Below are positions 54,752 through 62,916 of a stretch of 64,000 bases of DNA, one piece after another. Position 1 is the first letter of the stretch, and each line of letters begins with the position of its first letter. Source of the DNA: JAUIIK01 sp963709995 (lineage in GTDB: Bacteria > Chloroflexota > Chloroflexia > Thermomicrobiales > CFX8); contig CAVPYN010000011.1 of assembly GCA_963709995.1 (NCBI GenBank), positions 302,762 through 366,761 of the forward strand, given 5' to 3'. Made by a program: the position numbers and the translations under genes. The notes under the pieces are model-generated. The model saw only the letters and a list, made by a program, of their open reading frames with translations, was not told the DNA's origin and ran no database searches.

Positions 54752-54977
54752 TTCAAGCCGGAAGTGCCTCGCACCACAGGATCGCCCATCATACGATAAC
54801 GAATCGGACGCCAATCAACCATTGTGTTGGAGGCCAGGCAATGGACGTTACAATCCAAGCGGCGCATGACGGCCCCGGAGACGCTGTGCGGACGTACGTG
54901 GATGCCGGTTGCCTGAAACATGTTCCAAGAATCGGCGAATCACCAGGGTATATGGCGGATGACGATGCGATGTGGGG

Positions 54978-55721
54978 ATGAGCAGACTTGTAACATCAAA
55001 TGACTCTGACCTGGCAATCTCAGTCCAGAAGTTGCGCGTTGTTCGCGGCGGCTCGACGATCCTGCACGATATCAACCTTGAGATCCCGCGCGGCGCGCTG
55101 TACGGCCTCGTAGGGCCAAGTGGGTCAGGCAAGACGACGTTGATTCGCGCCATCATTGGCCGCCAGCAAATCGCGGGCGGCGCAGTGACCGTCGAACAGC
55201 AGCCAGCCAGTAGCCCAACGCTGCGCGAGCGCATCGGCTATCTGCCTCAAGAGTCCGCCATCTATAGCGATCTGACTGGTCGCGAAAATCTCCAGTTTTT
55301 CGCCGCTGTTAGCCGTGTCGCTTCCGGGCGCGTCGATGAACTGCTGACACTACTCGACTTACAGGACATCGCTGACCGGTTGGTCGCAACCTACTCGGGA
55401 GGACAGCAACGCCGGGTTGGACTCGGGGTAGCGTTGCTCGCGGAGCCACCAATTCTGATCCTCGATGAACCCACAGTCGGGCTGGATCCGCGGCTGCGCC
55501 AGCGGCTCTGGATGGCGTTCACCGATTGGACAGCCAGTGGAACAACCGTGCTGATCACGACCCATGTTATGGAAGAAGCCGCGCGAACGGGGCAACTGGC
55601 CTTCCTGGCCGGTGGACGCGTCGTCGCGGATGGAACGCCGGAAGAACTCCTGGCGCGCGCTGGCGCCTCAGACCTCGAAGAGGCGATCTTGCGACTGACT
55701 GATCTCGAGCATGCGAAGTGA
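54978..55721 (+). CDS. ABC-2 exporter ATP-binding protein
   Basis: The 247-residue ATPase has GLVGPSGSGKTTLIRAIIGR (Walker A), RIGYLPQESAIYSDLTGREN (Q-loop), TYSGGQQRRVGLGVALLAEP (signature), PILILDEPTVGLDPRLRQRL (Walker B) and VLITTHVMEEAARTGQLAFL (H-loop). This is the drug/NodI-type exporter class. An in-frame GTG at 54972 is an alternative start. Its TGA overlaps the GTG start of the next gene, a permease that breaks off at the genome junction. Confidence 0.92.
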   Translation: MSRLVTSNDSDLAISVQKLRVVRGGSTILHDINLEIPRGALYGLVGPSGSGKTTLIRAIIGRQQIAGGAVTVEQQPASSPTLRERIGYLPQESAIYSDLTGRENLQFFAAVSRVASGRVDELLTLLDLQDIADRLVATYSGGQQRRVGLGVALLAEPPILILDEPTVGLDPRLRQRLWMAFTDWTASGTTVLITTHVMEEAARTGQLAFLAGGRVVADGTPEELLARAGASDLEEAILRLTDLEHAK

Positions 55722-55852
55722 GCATAGATCGCACGCTGGCCGTGATCCTGCGCGTCCTGCGTCAGTTGCGCCGGGACCGCCGCACCCTAGTGATGATCTT
55801 CGGCATCCCCCCGGCATTGCTGGCGCTGATGAACGCAATCTTCACCAGATGA
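55718..55852 (+). pseudogene. ABC-2 permease, truncated after 44 codons at the junction
   Basis: GTG 55718 opens SIDRTLAVILRVLRQLRRDR, then TLVMIFGIPPALLALMNAIF, the cytoplasmic start and first membrane helix of an ABC-2 permease partner. The frame runs into a TGA at 55850-55852, exactly where base composition changes. The remaining five helices are missing. Confidence 0.7.
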
Positions 55853-55880
55853 CCTTCATACCCGCATCACCATCATGATG
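55840..55880. other. Probable chimeric junction between two genomes
   Basis: Left of this point the DNA is GC-rich with intact genes; right of it is A/T-richer, starts with atgatgaaaaaaaaggggaa and contains gene fragments of another style. An exporter permease is cut mid-gene here. No inverted repeats, att-like repeat, tRNA or integrase marks the edge. Confidence 0.6.
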
Positions 55881-56000
55881 AAAAAAAAGGGGAACGTCAG
55901 AGCATCGACTCTGCAGGGACAGCCGTTGCAAGACATCTATCTTGTCTTGCGAGAAGTCGATGAATTTATCAACGAAAGTAAGATGTTTATTTGGGCACCG

Positions 56001-56165
56001 CTGCACCAACTGCGCCACCCGACGGCAATTTACGTCGCTTACGCAGGTTGTCGGTGTTTAGAAAAACGGCGCCGACTCCGTAGGGAAGAAGATGATGTCC
56101 TCTGGGACATTGGAGGGTGTGGCCTCTATGAGGTGTTTGAGGTCAAGCGCGGTTTTATACACAGT
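56001..56165 (+). pseudogene. Decayed Wzt-like ATPase fragment, copy 1
   Basis: The frame PLHQLRHPTAIYVAYAGCRC and REEDDVLWD matches copy 3 at about 61,305-61,440 (LLHQLRHPTTNLRRLRRLSK, VEEDDVLWALKDVSFVVKQG) in order and spacing. No ATP-binding motif remains. It is a small piece of the N-terminal part of a polysaccharide-export ATPase gene. Confidence 0.55.
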
Positions 56166-56245
56166 CCATCCTTCACTAATCATAAAATTAGTAGGTCAGC
56201 TGTCGGCTAAGATGCGCAACAGTTGGAACAATCTGTAATCCTTTT

Positions 56246-56333
56246 ATGTCTGACATCGCGATCTAAGTTGAAAATTTGAGGGCAAGCGCTACCCTTCGAC
56301 ACTGCGCAGGAAAGGCCGCATTGGCGTAATGAA
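56246..56333 (+). pseudogene. Decayed Wzt-like ATPase fragment, copy 2 (5' end)
   Basis: atgtctgacatcgcgatcta is the 5' end of the same gene (MSDIAI), but the Lys codon has become TAA, a G is inserted after gaaaatttgag, and the ccttcgacactgcgcagg-type insertion found in copy 3 is present. The homology ends after about 85 bp, where the TPR gene begins. Confidence 0.6.
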
Positions 56334-56613
56334 GTGGCTGTTACAAACAAGCACTATTTGTTATTAAATTACAAGCGTTTATTGGCCGTCATTGCCTTGT
56401 TTTTGGTGATTGGTTGGCAGTTTGGGAACAATGGCCGTATCGTGCAAAGCCTAATCACCAACACCCTGGGCATTGATGTGTTACAAGCGTGTCAAAACAG
56501 GTCAATGGCTGCGCAAGCAACATTTGCCGGCGTGTTGACGAGCCAAACCTCATGGCTGGTAGCCGCCGCCGACCAATGTCAGGAGATGGGCAGCCTGGCC
56601 CAATCCCAATGGC
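56334..56613 (+). pseudogene. TPR membrane protein, 5' part, interrupted by IS21 element
   Basis: From a GTG at 56334 the frame reads a polar start, a membrane helix (LLAVIALFLVIGWQFGNNG), then ITNTLGIDVLQACQNRSMAA and MGSLAQSQW, where the IS21 element begins. Deleting the element plus one 7-bp duplication joins this exactly in frame to QQALAHSDERLPALRSLAPH at 59,358, showing one original gene. It belongs to the O-antigen ligase-neighbour type of TPR-containing membrane proteins, by look only. Confidence 0.75.
56607..56613. repeat. Target-site duplication, left copy
   Basis: caatggc, identical to 59351-59357, directly flanks the IS21 element. Confidence 0.9.
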
Positions 56614-56710
56614 TGTCAAATTACACCCGTAAATGTACCACCCATTTACACCCATACTGTACCACCCATTTACACCCAAGATGTGCCACCTGTTTACACT
56701 CGGTGTTCCA
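56614..56710. repeat. Left-end multiple transposase-binding repeats
   Basis: Three to four copies of tgt(a/g)ccacc(c/t)(a/g)tttacac spaced about 22-25 bp, inverted relative to those at 59,240-59,350. They are part of the IS21 element, not a CRISPR. Confidence 0.8.
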
Positions 56711-56868
56711 CTTTGTCAGGCCTTATCCGCCAACTGAACAATAAAACAATCACATAGCTTCAGCAAGGTATCATCAACCACTATGGGGATGGGGAGCCTC
56801 GCTTTTGCTACTTTTGGCGAGTCAAAAGTAGAAAGCAATCTACTTGCCGCCAACTGAACCAATTTAGA

Positions 56869-57640
56869 CTAACTGGCTATCTCAATTTTCACCTCCTCTT
56901 CCAGTTTCTGGCGACCATGCGCCCGAAAACTATCACCTTGAATGACCACAATCTCGGCGTGATGTGCCAACCGGTCTAACCCGGCGGCCGCCAGCAACGG
57001 ATTACCAAACAGACCGGGCCATTCGCTGGGCGAACGATTGCTGGTCAGCATGATACTGCCCTGTTCATAGCGCTCATTGATGATGTCATACAAGTCTTCG
57101 GGCATGGGTGGGGTCAGTGGCTTCAGGCCGAAATCATCCAGCACCAACAAATCAGGGCGGCAATACTGCTTCAAGCGCCGGTCAACGGTGTCATCGGCGC
57201 GACCGCCATGAATATGGCGCAGCATTTCATGGGTATTGATGAACAAGGCTGAATAGCCTTGACGACAGGCCTCATGAACCAGCGCCTGGGCCAAATGCGA
57301 TTTGCCTACCCCGGTCGGGCCGCAGATAAGTACATTCCGCTTCTGGCGGATGTAATCGCAACTGGCCAGGGCCAGTATCTGCTGTCGATTCAGATTGGGG
57401 ATTGAAATTGAAGTCGAAATCCTCCAGCGTCTTGCTCGTATGGACAGCCGAACGGCGCAAGCGCAACGCCAGTTGTTTCTGGGCACGACGTTCCACTTCA
57501 TCTTCCAGCAGGCGAGCCAGAAATTCAATATGGGTCCATTGACCATCGACGGCTTGACGATGGCGCGCATCCAGCGTTTCCAGAACACCAGAGAGGCGTA
57601 ATTGCTTCAGATAGGGTTGGAGTTGGTGTTTCAGTTCCAT
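56869..57640 (-). CDS. istB: IS21 helper ATPase IstB, one frame change
   Basis: From ATG 57640, which overlaps the end of istA by 10 bp, the protein runs MELKHQLQPYLKQLRLSGVL and KTLEDFDFNFNP, shifts one base at a run of four G (about 57,397-57,400), and continues NRQQILALASCDYIRQKRNV, LICGPTGVGKSHLAQALVHE (Walker A), RPDLLVLDDFGLKPLTP (Walker B), and SIMLTSNRSPSEWPGLFGNP. About 257 residues is the normal length. IstB is the AAA+ helper that loads IstA on target DNA. The one-base shift in a homopolymer may be a sequencing error. Confidence 0.9.
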
Positions 57641-59187
57641 GATGGCCCACTCCATAGATGCCCCAGCAATTCCTGCGCCCCACGTACAAAGCGCTGGGCT
57701 GGGGGAATCTCAGGTGCAGTCGGCGCTTCTATTGCGGATTCTAACCCTTGACTGAGAATGCGCTTGACTGTTTTGTAGCTGACCTCATCAAAGCGCAAGG
57801 CCCGGGCACAGGCCGCTTCCAGTCGTTCGTCGCCAACCTGCTCGCGCAGCCGCAGCAAACGACGCACCATTGAGAGCCGGTCCACGACCGGGTCAGTGAG
57901 CAAACGGCCCACCAGCGCCGTGGTGGCCAAGCCAATATCTGCTGCCACCGCCTGGCAAGCTTCGCGGTCCAGAACCAGACCCGGCAGCTTGTCGGGAGGT
58001 AGATGGGCGGGATTGGTGATCCGTTGCCCTGGTTCAGTGGCCCGTTCGTGGGTGGCCACAAGCTGGTAGTCACTGGTGTAGAGCCGCACTTCCTGACTGC
58101 CGCCGCGCACTCGCAGTTGCTGTCCCACCAGGCGAAAGGGTGCTGAGTAGTAGGCGTTGTCAAAGACCACATAACAATCCCGGTGCAGTTTGGCCTGTTT
58201 CCACACCGCCAGGTCATAGGGGGTTTCCGGCAGCGGCTGCAGCGTCGCCTTCTCCACTGTCTCAAACTGCACCAACGGCTGTTTGCGGGTCGTGCCATGC
58301 ATACGCTGGCCGGCAGTGGTCAGACACCACACTTTAACATCCTGGTTGGCCTGGGTAATGGTTGTCATCTCCCGGCCACCGAGGAAATTGCGCTTCATGT
58401 AATGGACACCTCCCTTTTCTACCTTCCCTTTATGTTGGGGTGTCTGCGGTTTGCAGGGGGCGATGAGAAAGCCGTAATGTTCGGCACATTCGCGGTAAGT
58501 CACCTGCACTTCCGGGTCATCCCAACACGCTTTCGTGATGCCTGCTTTCAGGTTATCCAGCACCACTCGCTGCGGGACGCCGCCCAGAAAAGCAAAAGCA
58601 TTGCGGTGCAACCGCAGCCAGGTGGGTATCTTTTGGTCGAAAACGAATTCAACATACTGGTGACGGCTCCAGGAAAGCGTCATGACAAAGGCCCAGCTCT
58701 TGCGTAGTTCACCAGTCGCTGGGTCTATCATCTTACCTGCGTAACCAAAATCTACTTGTACTTCTTCACCCGGTGCTGTTTCCACCCGCACCGTCACCTC
58801 AGCCTGCCCTGGTTCTAACTGCTTCACGAACCGCCAAACGGCCATGTAACTGCCCCTGAAGCCCCGCTCTGCCAAGCGTTCCTTGATGGCACTGACTTCC
58901 ACATCTTTTTCGCGCAGCTTAACCACCAGTTTCCGGTATGGTTCTACAGTCGATTGACTTTGTGGCGGCTGTTTTGACGGCATCGTTTCTTCCAATAATT
59001 GATACAGTTCTTCAATGGGCGGGAGTGTACCGCCAAGGAGGCTATATTCTTCCGCCCATTCCCGATATTTTTGGGCAGTCCGGCGGTCAATTCCCAAGTC
59101 CCGTTTAATTCGCCGGTTACTCTCCCCGGCCCGTAAATGTTGTAAGAGAGCGTAAATGTCCACGATCTTTTTCCTTTTTCCTGCCAT
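57631..59187 (-). CDS. istA: IS21 transposase IstA
   Basis: The 518-residue transposase starts MAGKRKKIVDIYALLQHLRA after ggaggagac. Helix-turn-helix (SNRRIKRDLGIDRRTAQKY) is near residue 25; the DDE catalytic core is seen as EEVQVDFGYAGKM (first Asp), RVVLDNLKAGITKACWDD (second Asp) and PQTPQHKGKVEKGGVHYMK (Glu). The Mu-type C-terminal region follows. The open frame extends upstream to 59331, but that part (MYHLLTGKMYHPSTGK) merely translates the terminal repeats and is not protein. Confidence 0.93.
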   Translation of the reverse strand: MAGKRKKIVDIYALLQHLRAGESNRRIKRDLGIDRRTAQKYREWAEEYSLLGGTLPPIEELYQLLEETMPSKQPPQSQSTVEPYRKLVVKLREKDVEVSAIKERLAERGFRGSYMAVWRFVKQLEPGQAEVTVRVETAPGEEVQVDFGYAGKMIDPATGELRKSWAFVMTLSWSRHQYVEFVFDQKIPTWLRLHRNAFAFLGGVPQRVVLDNLKAGITKACWDDPEVQVTYRECAEHYGFLIAPCKPQTPQHKGKVEKGGVHYMKRNFLGGREMTTITQANQDVKVWCLTTAGQRMHGTTRKQPLVQFETVEKATLQPLPETPYDLAVWKQAKLHRDCYVVFDNAYYSAPFRLVGQQLRVRGGSQEVRLYTSDYQLVATHERATEPGQRITNPAHLPPDKLPGLVLDREACQAVAADIGLATTALVGRLLTDPVVDRLSMVRRLLRLREQVGDERLEAACARALRFDEVSYKTVKRILSQGLESAIEAPTAPEIPPAQRFVRGAQELLGHLWSGPSWN

Positions 59188-59239
59188 GTCTCCTCCGGCA
59201 TGTGATTGGTTTTGCCGGAAGGATAGTTGGCGGTTGAAG

Positions 59240-59350
59240 GTTTGTCGAAAATGGTACATTTTGGCCGTTAACAGGTGGTACACTTTGCCCGTTGATGGGT
59301 GGTACATCTTGCCCGTTAACAGGTGGTACATTATAGGGTGTAAAGTGACA
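59240..59350. repeat. Right-end multiple transposase-binding repeats
   Basis: Four copies of ggtggtaca(t/c)(t/c)ttg.ccgtt (complement tgtaccacc) with about 24-bp spacing, mirrored to the left end. Confidence 0.85.
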
Positions 59351-59357
59351 CAATGGC
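59351..59357. repeat. Target-site duplication, right copy
   Basis: caatggc, identical to 56607-56613. Confidence 0.9.
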
Positions 59358-59910
59358 AGCAAGCATTAGCACATTCTGACGAGCGCTTACCTGCGCTGCG
59401 CAGCCTGGCCCCTCACGATAGCGACCTGGCGCAGGCTGTCACACTTTATCCGGAGCGGGGTGAAGCTTATTTTTGGCTGGGGGATGCCTACCTGGAAGGT
59501 GGCGAGAAACAACAGGCAGCAAACGCTTTTGACCAGGGGCTGGCGCTTTTTATCCGAGCGATGGGCTTATCTGGCGTAAGTTGGGGGATTTGTATCGCGA
59601 TGATGGAGATATAGAAGCGGCCGTGCGCGCCTATGACGAGGCTTGCTTCCGGGTTGATCAAGGCAAAAACGGCTGTCCACGCGCCGCCGGAATATATATG
59701 CAGCAAGGTCAGTACGAACTGGCGGAACAGCGCTACCGCCAATCAATTAGTCAATTACCTTATTGGCTTCCGGCAAAAAAAGGGTTGGTAAATGCACTGG
59801 TTGCCATGGATCGGCAAGATGAAGCTGTTTCCTATTTAGAGATTTTGGCTGAAAACGGAGATGCTGAAGCTGCACAAATGCTTAATCAAATCAAAAGCAA
59901 CAACAATTAG
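59351..59910 (+). pseudogene. TPR membrane protein, 3' part, interrupted by IS21 element
   Basis: Resumes from the left part with QQALAHSDERLPALRSLAPH, YPERGEAYFWLGDAYLEGGE (TPR), then after a one-base loss in a run of T (about 59,548-59,552) IWRKLGDLYRDDGDIEAAVR, YMQQGQYELAEQRYRQSISQ (TPR), LVNALVAMDRQDEAVSYLEI, ending at TAG 59908-59910. Four to five TPR-type repeats are visible, suggesting protein-protein contact on the outside of the membrane. Confidence 0.75.
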
Positions 59911-59988
59911 CTGATTTTTTTAATGACGTTGCTTTAGTACCGGGTCACACCTAATTATGTGCAACCTGAGACACTAACTACATTTCTA

Positions 59989-60177
59989 ATGATGACATCT
60001 GAAATCATTGCTATTATCCCTGCGCGGGGCGGATCGAAAGGTATTCCGCGCAAAAATTTACGGCCGCTTGCTCGTAAACCATTATTTGTGCATACCATTG
60101 AACACGTGTTGGCGGCCGAATGTGTGCCCTGCGTTGTGGTATCGACGGACGATGAGGAGATCACGGCCGTTGCCTAA
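59989..60177 (+). pseudogene. CMP-sialic-acid-type cytidylyltransferase, N-terminal fragment 1
   Basis: MTSEIIAIIPARGGSKGIPR then KNLRPLARKPLFVHTIEHVL and VVVSTDDEEITAVA are the nucleotide-binding start of NeuA/PseF/LegF-like cytidylyltransferases. Here a CAA codon has become TAA (60175-60177), and homology stops shortly after. The remaining two thirds of the enzyme (about 160 residues) is absent. Confidence 0.75.
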
Positions 60178-60281
60178 ACAGCCGGGACTGAAAATGGCGG
60201 ATCGGCGAAAGAAATACAGATTTGGGTCGAGTTAAGGTAATCACTTGTCTCAATAGAGATTCGTCTAGCATCCTGTAATGA

Positions 60282-60467
60282 ATGACGATTAACGTTGAGA
60301 AGCAAATCACCTACTGGAAAAATAGTGCTCAAGAAGATTGGCAAGACCAAATTGAAGGCCGCTATCCCGATATGTTGCCAAAAGCACCTGATATTGACAC
60401 GGCACGTCAAGAACTAAGACAAGCTTACGAGGTATATGAATGGTTGAACCAGCAATTATCGATGTAG
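60282..60467 (+). pseudogene. HEPN-domain toxin gene with internal deletion
   Basis: The first 20 residues (MTINVEKQITYWKNSAQEDW) are the standard start of HEPN-domain proteins and the last 35 (IEGRYPDMLPKAPDIDTARQ, ELRQAYEVYEWLNQQL) are their standard end. The central part of about 70 residues, including the usual HxxEKxLKA-type helix, is missing without loss of frame. So the protein is a deletion remnant. It overlaps the nucleotidyltransferase gene. Confidence 0.6.
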
Positions 60468-60774
60468 TGCAACATTATTTAACTGTTGTAAGACAATCTG
60501 GCATTCAAGCTCACAAAGCAATTCTGTTTGGCTCTTATGCACGCAATGAAGCGCACGAGGACAGTGACATTGATATTTTAGTCATTGCGCCTGAATTTGA
60601 CGGAGCCTATGATTCCTCAAAGTGGCGCTTGTTATGGGCGTTACGAACAAAACAAACAGTCGCCTTGAGCCGCTACCCGTTGGCGAACGCCAGTGGCGCG
60701 AAGATAATACGAAAGCTGTTTTGGAAATGGCGCGACGCGAAGGATTGGAAATCCCCTTACCTATAGCTGTCTAG
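60440..60774 (+). CDS. Minimal nucleotidyltransferase (MNT), one frame change
   Basis: MVEPAIIDVVQHYLTVVRQS opens the protein, then AILFGSYARNEAHEDSDIDI carries the GSxxR...SDxD catalytic motif. After a one-base shift near 60,655, SRLEPLPVGERQWREDNT and KAVLEMARREGLEIPLPI complete the family's ending at TAG 60772-60774. About 110 residues. In intact HEPN/MNT modules this protein is the antitoxin that AMPylates the HEPN RNase; its partner here (60282) is deleted. Confidence 0.7.
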
Positions 60775-60795
60775 ATGTTCCTGTAAGATAACATA

Positions 60796-61151
60796 ATGCC
60801 TGAAATCGTTGCCATCATTCCTGCACGGGGGGGTCGAAAGGCATTCCGCGCAAAAATTTGCAGTTATTGGCGGGCAACCCGCTCATTGTGCATACAATTG
60901 AGCAGGCGCTGACGGCCGATTGCGTGACCCGCGTTGTGGTATCAACCGACGACGAGGAGATCACGGCCGTTGCCCAAGCAGCAGGTGATCAAGTTGACTG
61001 CCGTTTCAACGGATGGTATGGGCCAGAGTTGATCCCCAACGGACTGAGCCGGTGCCAGTCTATGAGGTTGCCTAAATACAAATTACCTGTTGTGGTTGGG
61101 GACGGGATGTATTACGGCCTCGACAATAACACTTACTTGTACACAAGCTGA
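60796..61151 (+). pseudogene. CMP-sialic-acid-type cytidylyltransferase, N-terminal fragment 2
   Basis: MPEIVAIIPARGG, a one-base shift in a run of seven G, then SKGIPRKNLQLLAGNPLIVH and TRVVVSTDDEEITAVAQAAG repeat the start of fragment 1 at a second place. After about residue 65 the frame continues into unrelated sequence (CRFNGWYGPELIPNGLSRCQ, VVVGDGMYYGLDNNTYLYTS) that I do not recognise. The enzyme core is lacking. Confidence 0.65.
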
Positions 61152-61158
61152 CACACTT

Positions 61159-61620
61159 ATGACTGACATTGCCATTAAAGTTGAAAATTTGAGCAAGCGT
61201 TACCCTTCGACACTGCTCAGGGACAGGCCGCATTGGTGCCAAGGAAGAGCAGCACGACGCCATACCACTTCGACGGTGCTCAGTGCAAGCTTTGCCGGGG
61301 CGCTGCTACACCAACTACGCCACCCGACGACCAATTTGCGCCGCTTGCGCCGCCTATCGAAGTTTAGCGAAAACGGTACCGGCCCAGTAGAAGAAGATGA
61401 TGTACTCTGGGCGTTGAAGGATGTATCATTTGTGGTCAAGCAGGGCGAGGTTGTGGGCTATTGGCCGTAACGGTGCCGGCAAATCTACCCTCCTCAAAAT
61501 CCTCAGCCGCATAACGCATCCGACAAGCGGCCGCATAGAATTAAATGGCCGTGTTTCCAGCCTGCTTGAAGTTGGTACAGGTTTCTACCCTGAATTTGCC
61601 AGGGCAGAGGCGTGTCAATG
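61159..61620 (+). pseudogene. Wzt-like polysaccharide-export ATPase, copy 3
   Basis: MTDIAIKVENLSKRY opens the gene. After ARRHTT and LLHQLRHPTT comes VEEDDVLWALKDVSFVVKQG, and after a frame change near 61,450, IGRNGAGKSTLLKILSRITH with Walker A and HPTSGRIELNGRVSSLLEVG, the Wzt pattern. It stops at GTGFYPEF followed by unrelated residues and a TGA, before the signature motif and Walker B. Two insertions of ccttcgac..tgctcag type interrupt the region that in copy 4 reads RYRIGAAKEQHDTFM. Confidence 0.75.
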
Positions 61621-61736
61621 AGCAGTGAAACCTGATTTTGGATTGTATTTGCCGCCAATCGCGTTTATACTTTTGCTGAGTAGACATTGATCGATAACTG
61701 GCCCCCAGACATGGGCAGAGGAAAAATAGATATAGA

Positions 61737-62121
61737 ATGCCTACAGCATTAGAATTGAAACCCGAGAGAGTGGACGCCTTATATAACGGCCGCTTCCCGT
61801 CACATACCTGATATGTCTGACTCGGCGGAACAGAAAGAACGTGAGCAACTGTTAGAGCGGGTGCGCGAGGTCGCCAAAACCTTGAAACATCGTTTTGCTG
61901 TGCGGCGGGTAATCTTGTTTGGTTCCTTGGCTCATACCGGCTGGTTCTATGCCAGATTCTGATGTTGACATTGCCGTTGCCGGACTGGAACATCAGATTT
62001 TTGGACAGCCTGGCAAGTGGCTGAGGAAATAATGGGCGATCGCCTTGTTGATCTTGTTGAGATCGAAGAAGCTGGAGAGGGCTTACGTGAAGCCATTGAA
62101 CGTCATGGAATCGACCTGTGA
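61737..62121 (+). pseudogene. Nucleotidyltransferase (MNT type), frameshifted
   Basis: From ATG 61737 the pieces MPTALELKP, EWTPYITAASRHIPD, MSDSAEQKEREQLLERVREV, FAVRRVILFGSLAHTG (GS motif), PDSDVDIAVAGLEHQ (DxD motif) and EIMGDRLVDLVEIEEAGEGL follow one another in changing frames, ending at TGA 62119-62121. Three or more indels. Its stop overlaps the GTG start of the HEPN gene, the usual antitoxin-toxin order. Confidence 0.65.
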
Positions 62122-62602
62122 AAGAGAATTGCCAAGAATTAGCAGATCGCATTCGTGGTGAAGTGCCGGATTTAGCTCATCTCGTGCAGAGAACACAGCA
62201 AAGACGTCTGATAGTAAGACAAACCCTGCACAACAAGATGTTTATCTCGAATCAGTGGCCTTAATTTTGCATAGTTTTATTCTGGCCTTGAACGGCTTTT
62301 TGAACTCATTGCCAGACATGTGGATCGTTCTTAACCTTCGGGCGAGACCTGGCATCGTGAGCTGTTAAATCAGATGGCATCCGACATTCCTGACGCAAGA
62401 CCTGCTGTAATCAGTGCAGAAACTGCTACAATATTGGACGAGTTTCGCCGTTTTCGGCATCTCGTTCGTAACGTTTACACCTTTAACCTCGTGCCAGAAA
62501 AGATGGAGAACTTAATATCTATCCTGCCCACGTTGTGGGCCCATTTGTGCAGAACTTTTAGCAACTGCCGACTATCTGGAGGCACTCGCCAATGCTTCTT
62601 GA
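62118..62602 (+). pseudogene. HEPN/HepT-like RNase toxin, frameshifted
   Basis: Pieces in order: KENCQELADRIRGEVPDLAH, LVQRTQQ, then DVYLESVAL, FELIARHVDRS, then ELLNQMASDIPDARPAV, ETATILDEFRRFRHLVRNVY and TFNLVPEKMENLISILPTLW, ELLATADYLEALANAS with stop TGA 62600-62602. RxxxxHxxRNxY (RFRHLVRNVY) is the RNase active-site motif of HEPN toxins. Several one-base changes interrupt it. The partner is the preceding nucleotidyltransferase. Confidence 0.7.
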
Positions 62603-62712
62603 TTACCAGTTGTTATGACAGCACAAATCGTGCCGATTCATTATCTCTGTCATGCAAATTCGCGTCTCATGTCTGGTACAGCCTTGCGCATCGAAAATAT
62701 TCAAACATTTTT

Positions 62713-62916
62713 ATGTCTGACATTGCTGTAAAAGTTGAAAATTTGAGCAAACGTTACCGTATTGGTGCCGCCAAAGAGCAGCACGACACTTTTATGAGTG
62801 CTATGCTGGCCCAACTGCGCCATCCTGGCGCAATCTCTGTCGTTTGCGAAAACATCTACCTCAATGGCACGATCCTGGGTATACGGTTGGCGTTCCTGGC
62901 TGACAGACGAACTTGA
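62713..62916 (+). pseudogene. Wzt-like ATPase, copy 4 with internal deletion
   Basis: MSDIAVKVENLSKRYRIGAA and KEQHDTFMSAMLAQLRHPG are the undisturbed gene start. The frame then jumps to ENIYLNGTILGI, which normally sits about 85 residues later, after Walker A. So the Walker A part is deleted. The rest is unrelated. Confidence 0.7.

Larger units (their letters stand above)
56614..59350 (-). mobile_element. IS21-family insertion sequence
   Basis: The 2,737-bp element begins and ends with inverted TGTCA...TTACACCC...ATGTACCACC sequences: tgtcaaattacacccgtaaa at the left and tgtcactttacaccctataa (as complement) at the right. It carries istA and istB on the minus strand, and a perfect 7-bp duplication caatggc flanks it. 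Both ends hold several copies of a tgtaccacc(t/c)(a/g) word, the multiple transposase-binding sites typical of IS21. Only istB has a frame change, so the insertion is recent. Confidence 0.93.

Noticed and set aside
55853..56000. Peptide DIYLVLREVDEFINESKMFI as a separate small gene
   Set aside because: Short, adjoining a decayed ATPase fragment and the junction; no start or ribosome site support.
56614..56710. Regularly spaced repeats suggesting a CRISPR
   Set aside because: They mirror repeats at 59,240-59,350 and are IS21 end sites; no spacers of equal length and no cas genes.
59188..59331. 48-codon N-terminal extension of IstA
   Set aside because: It translates the transposase-binding repeats; the ribosome site and family start are at 59187.
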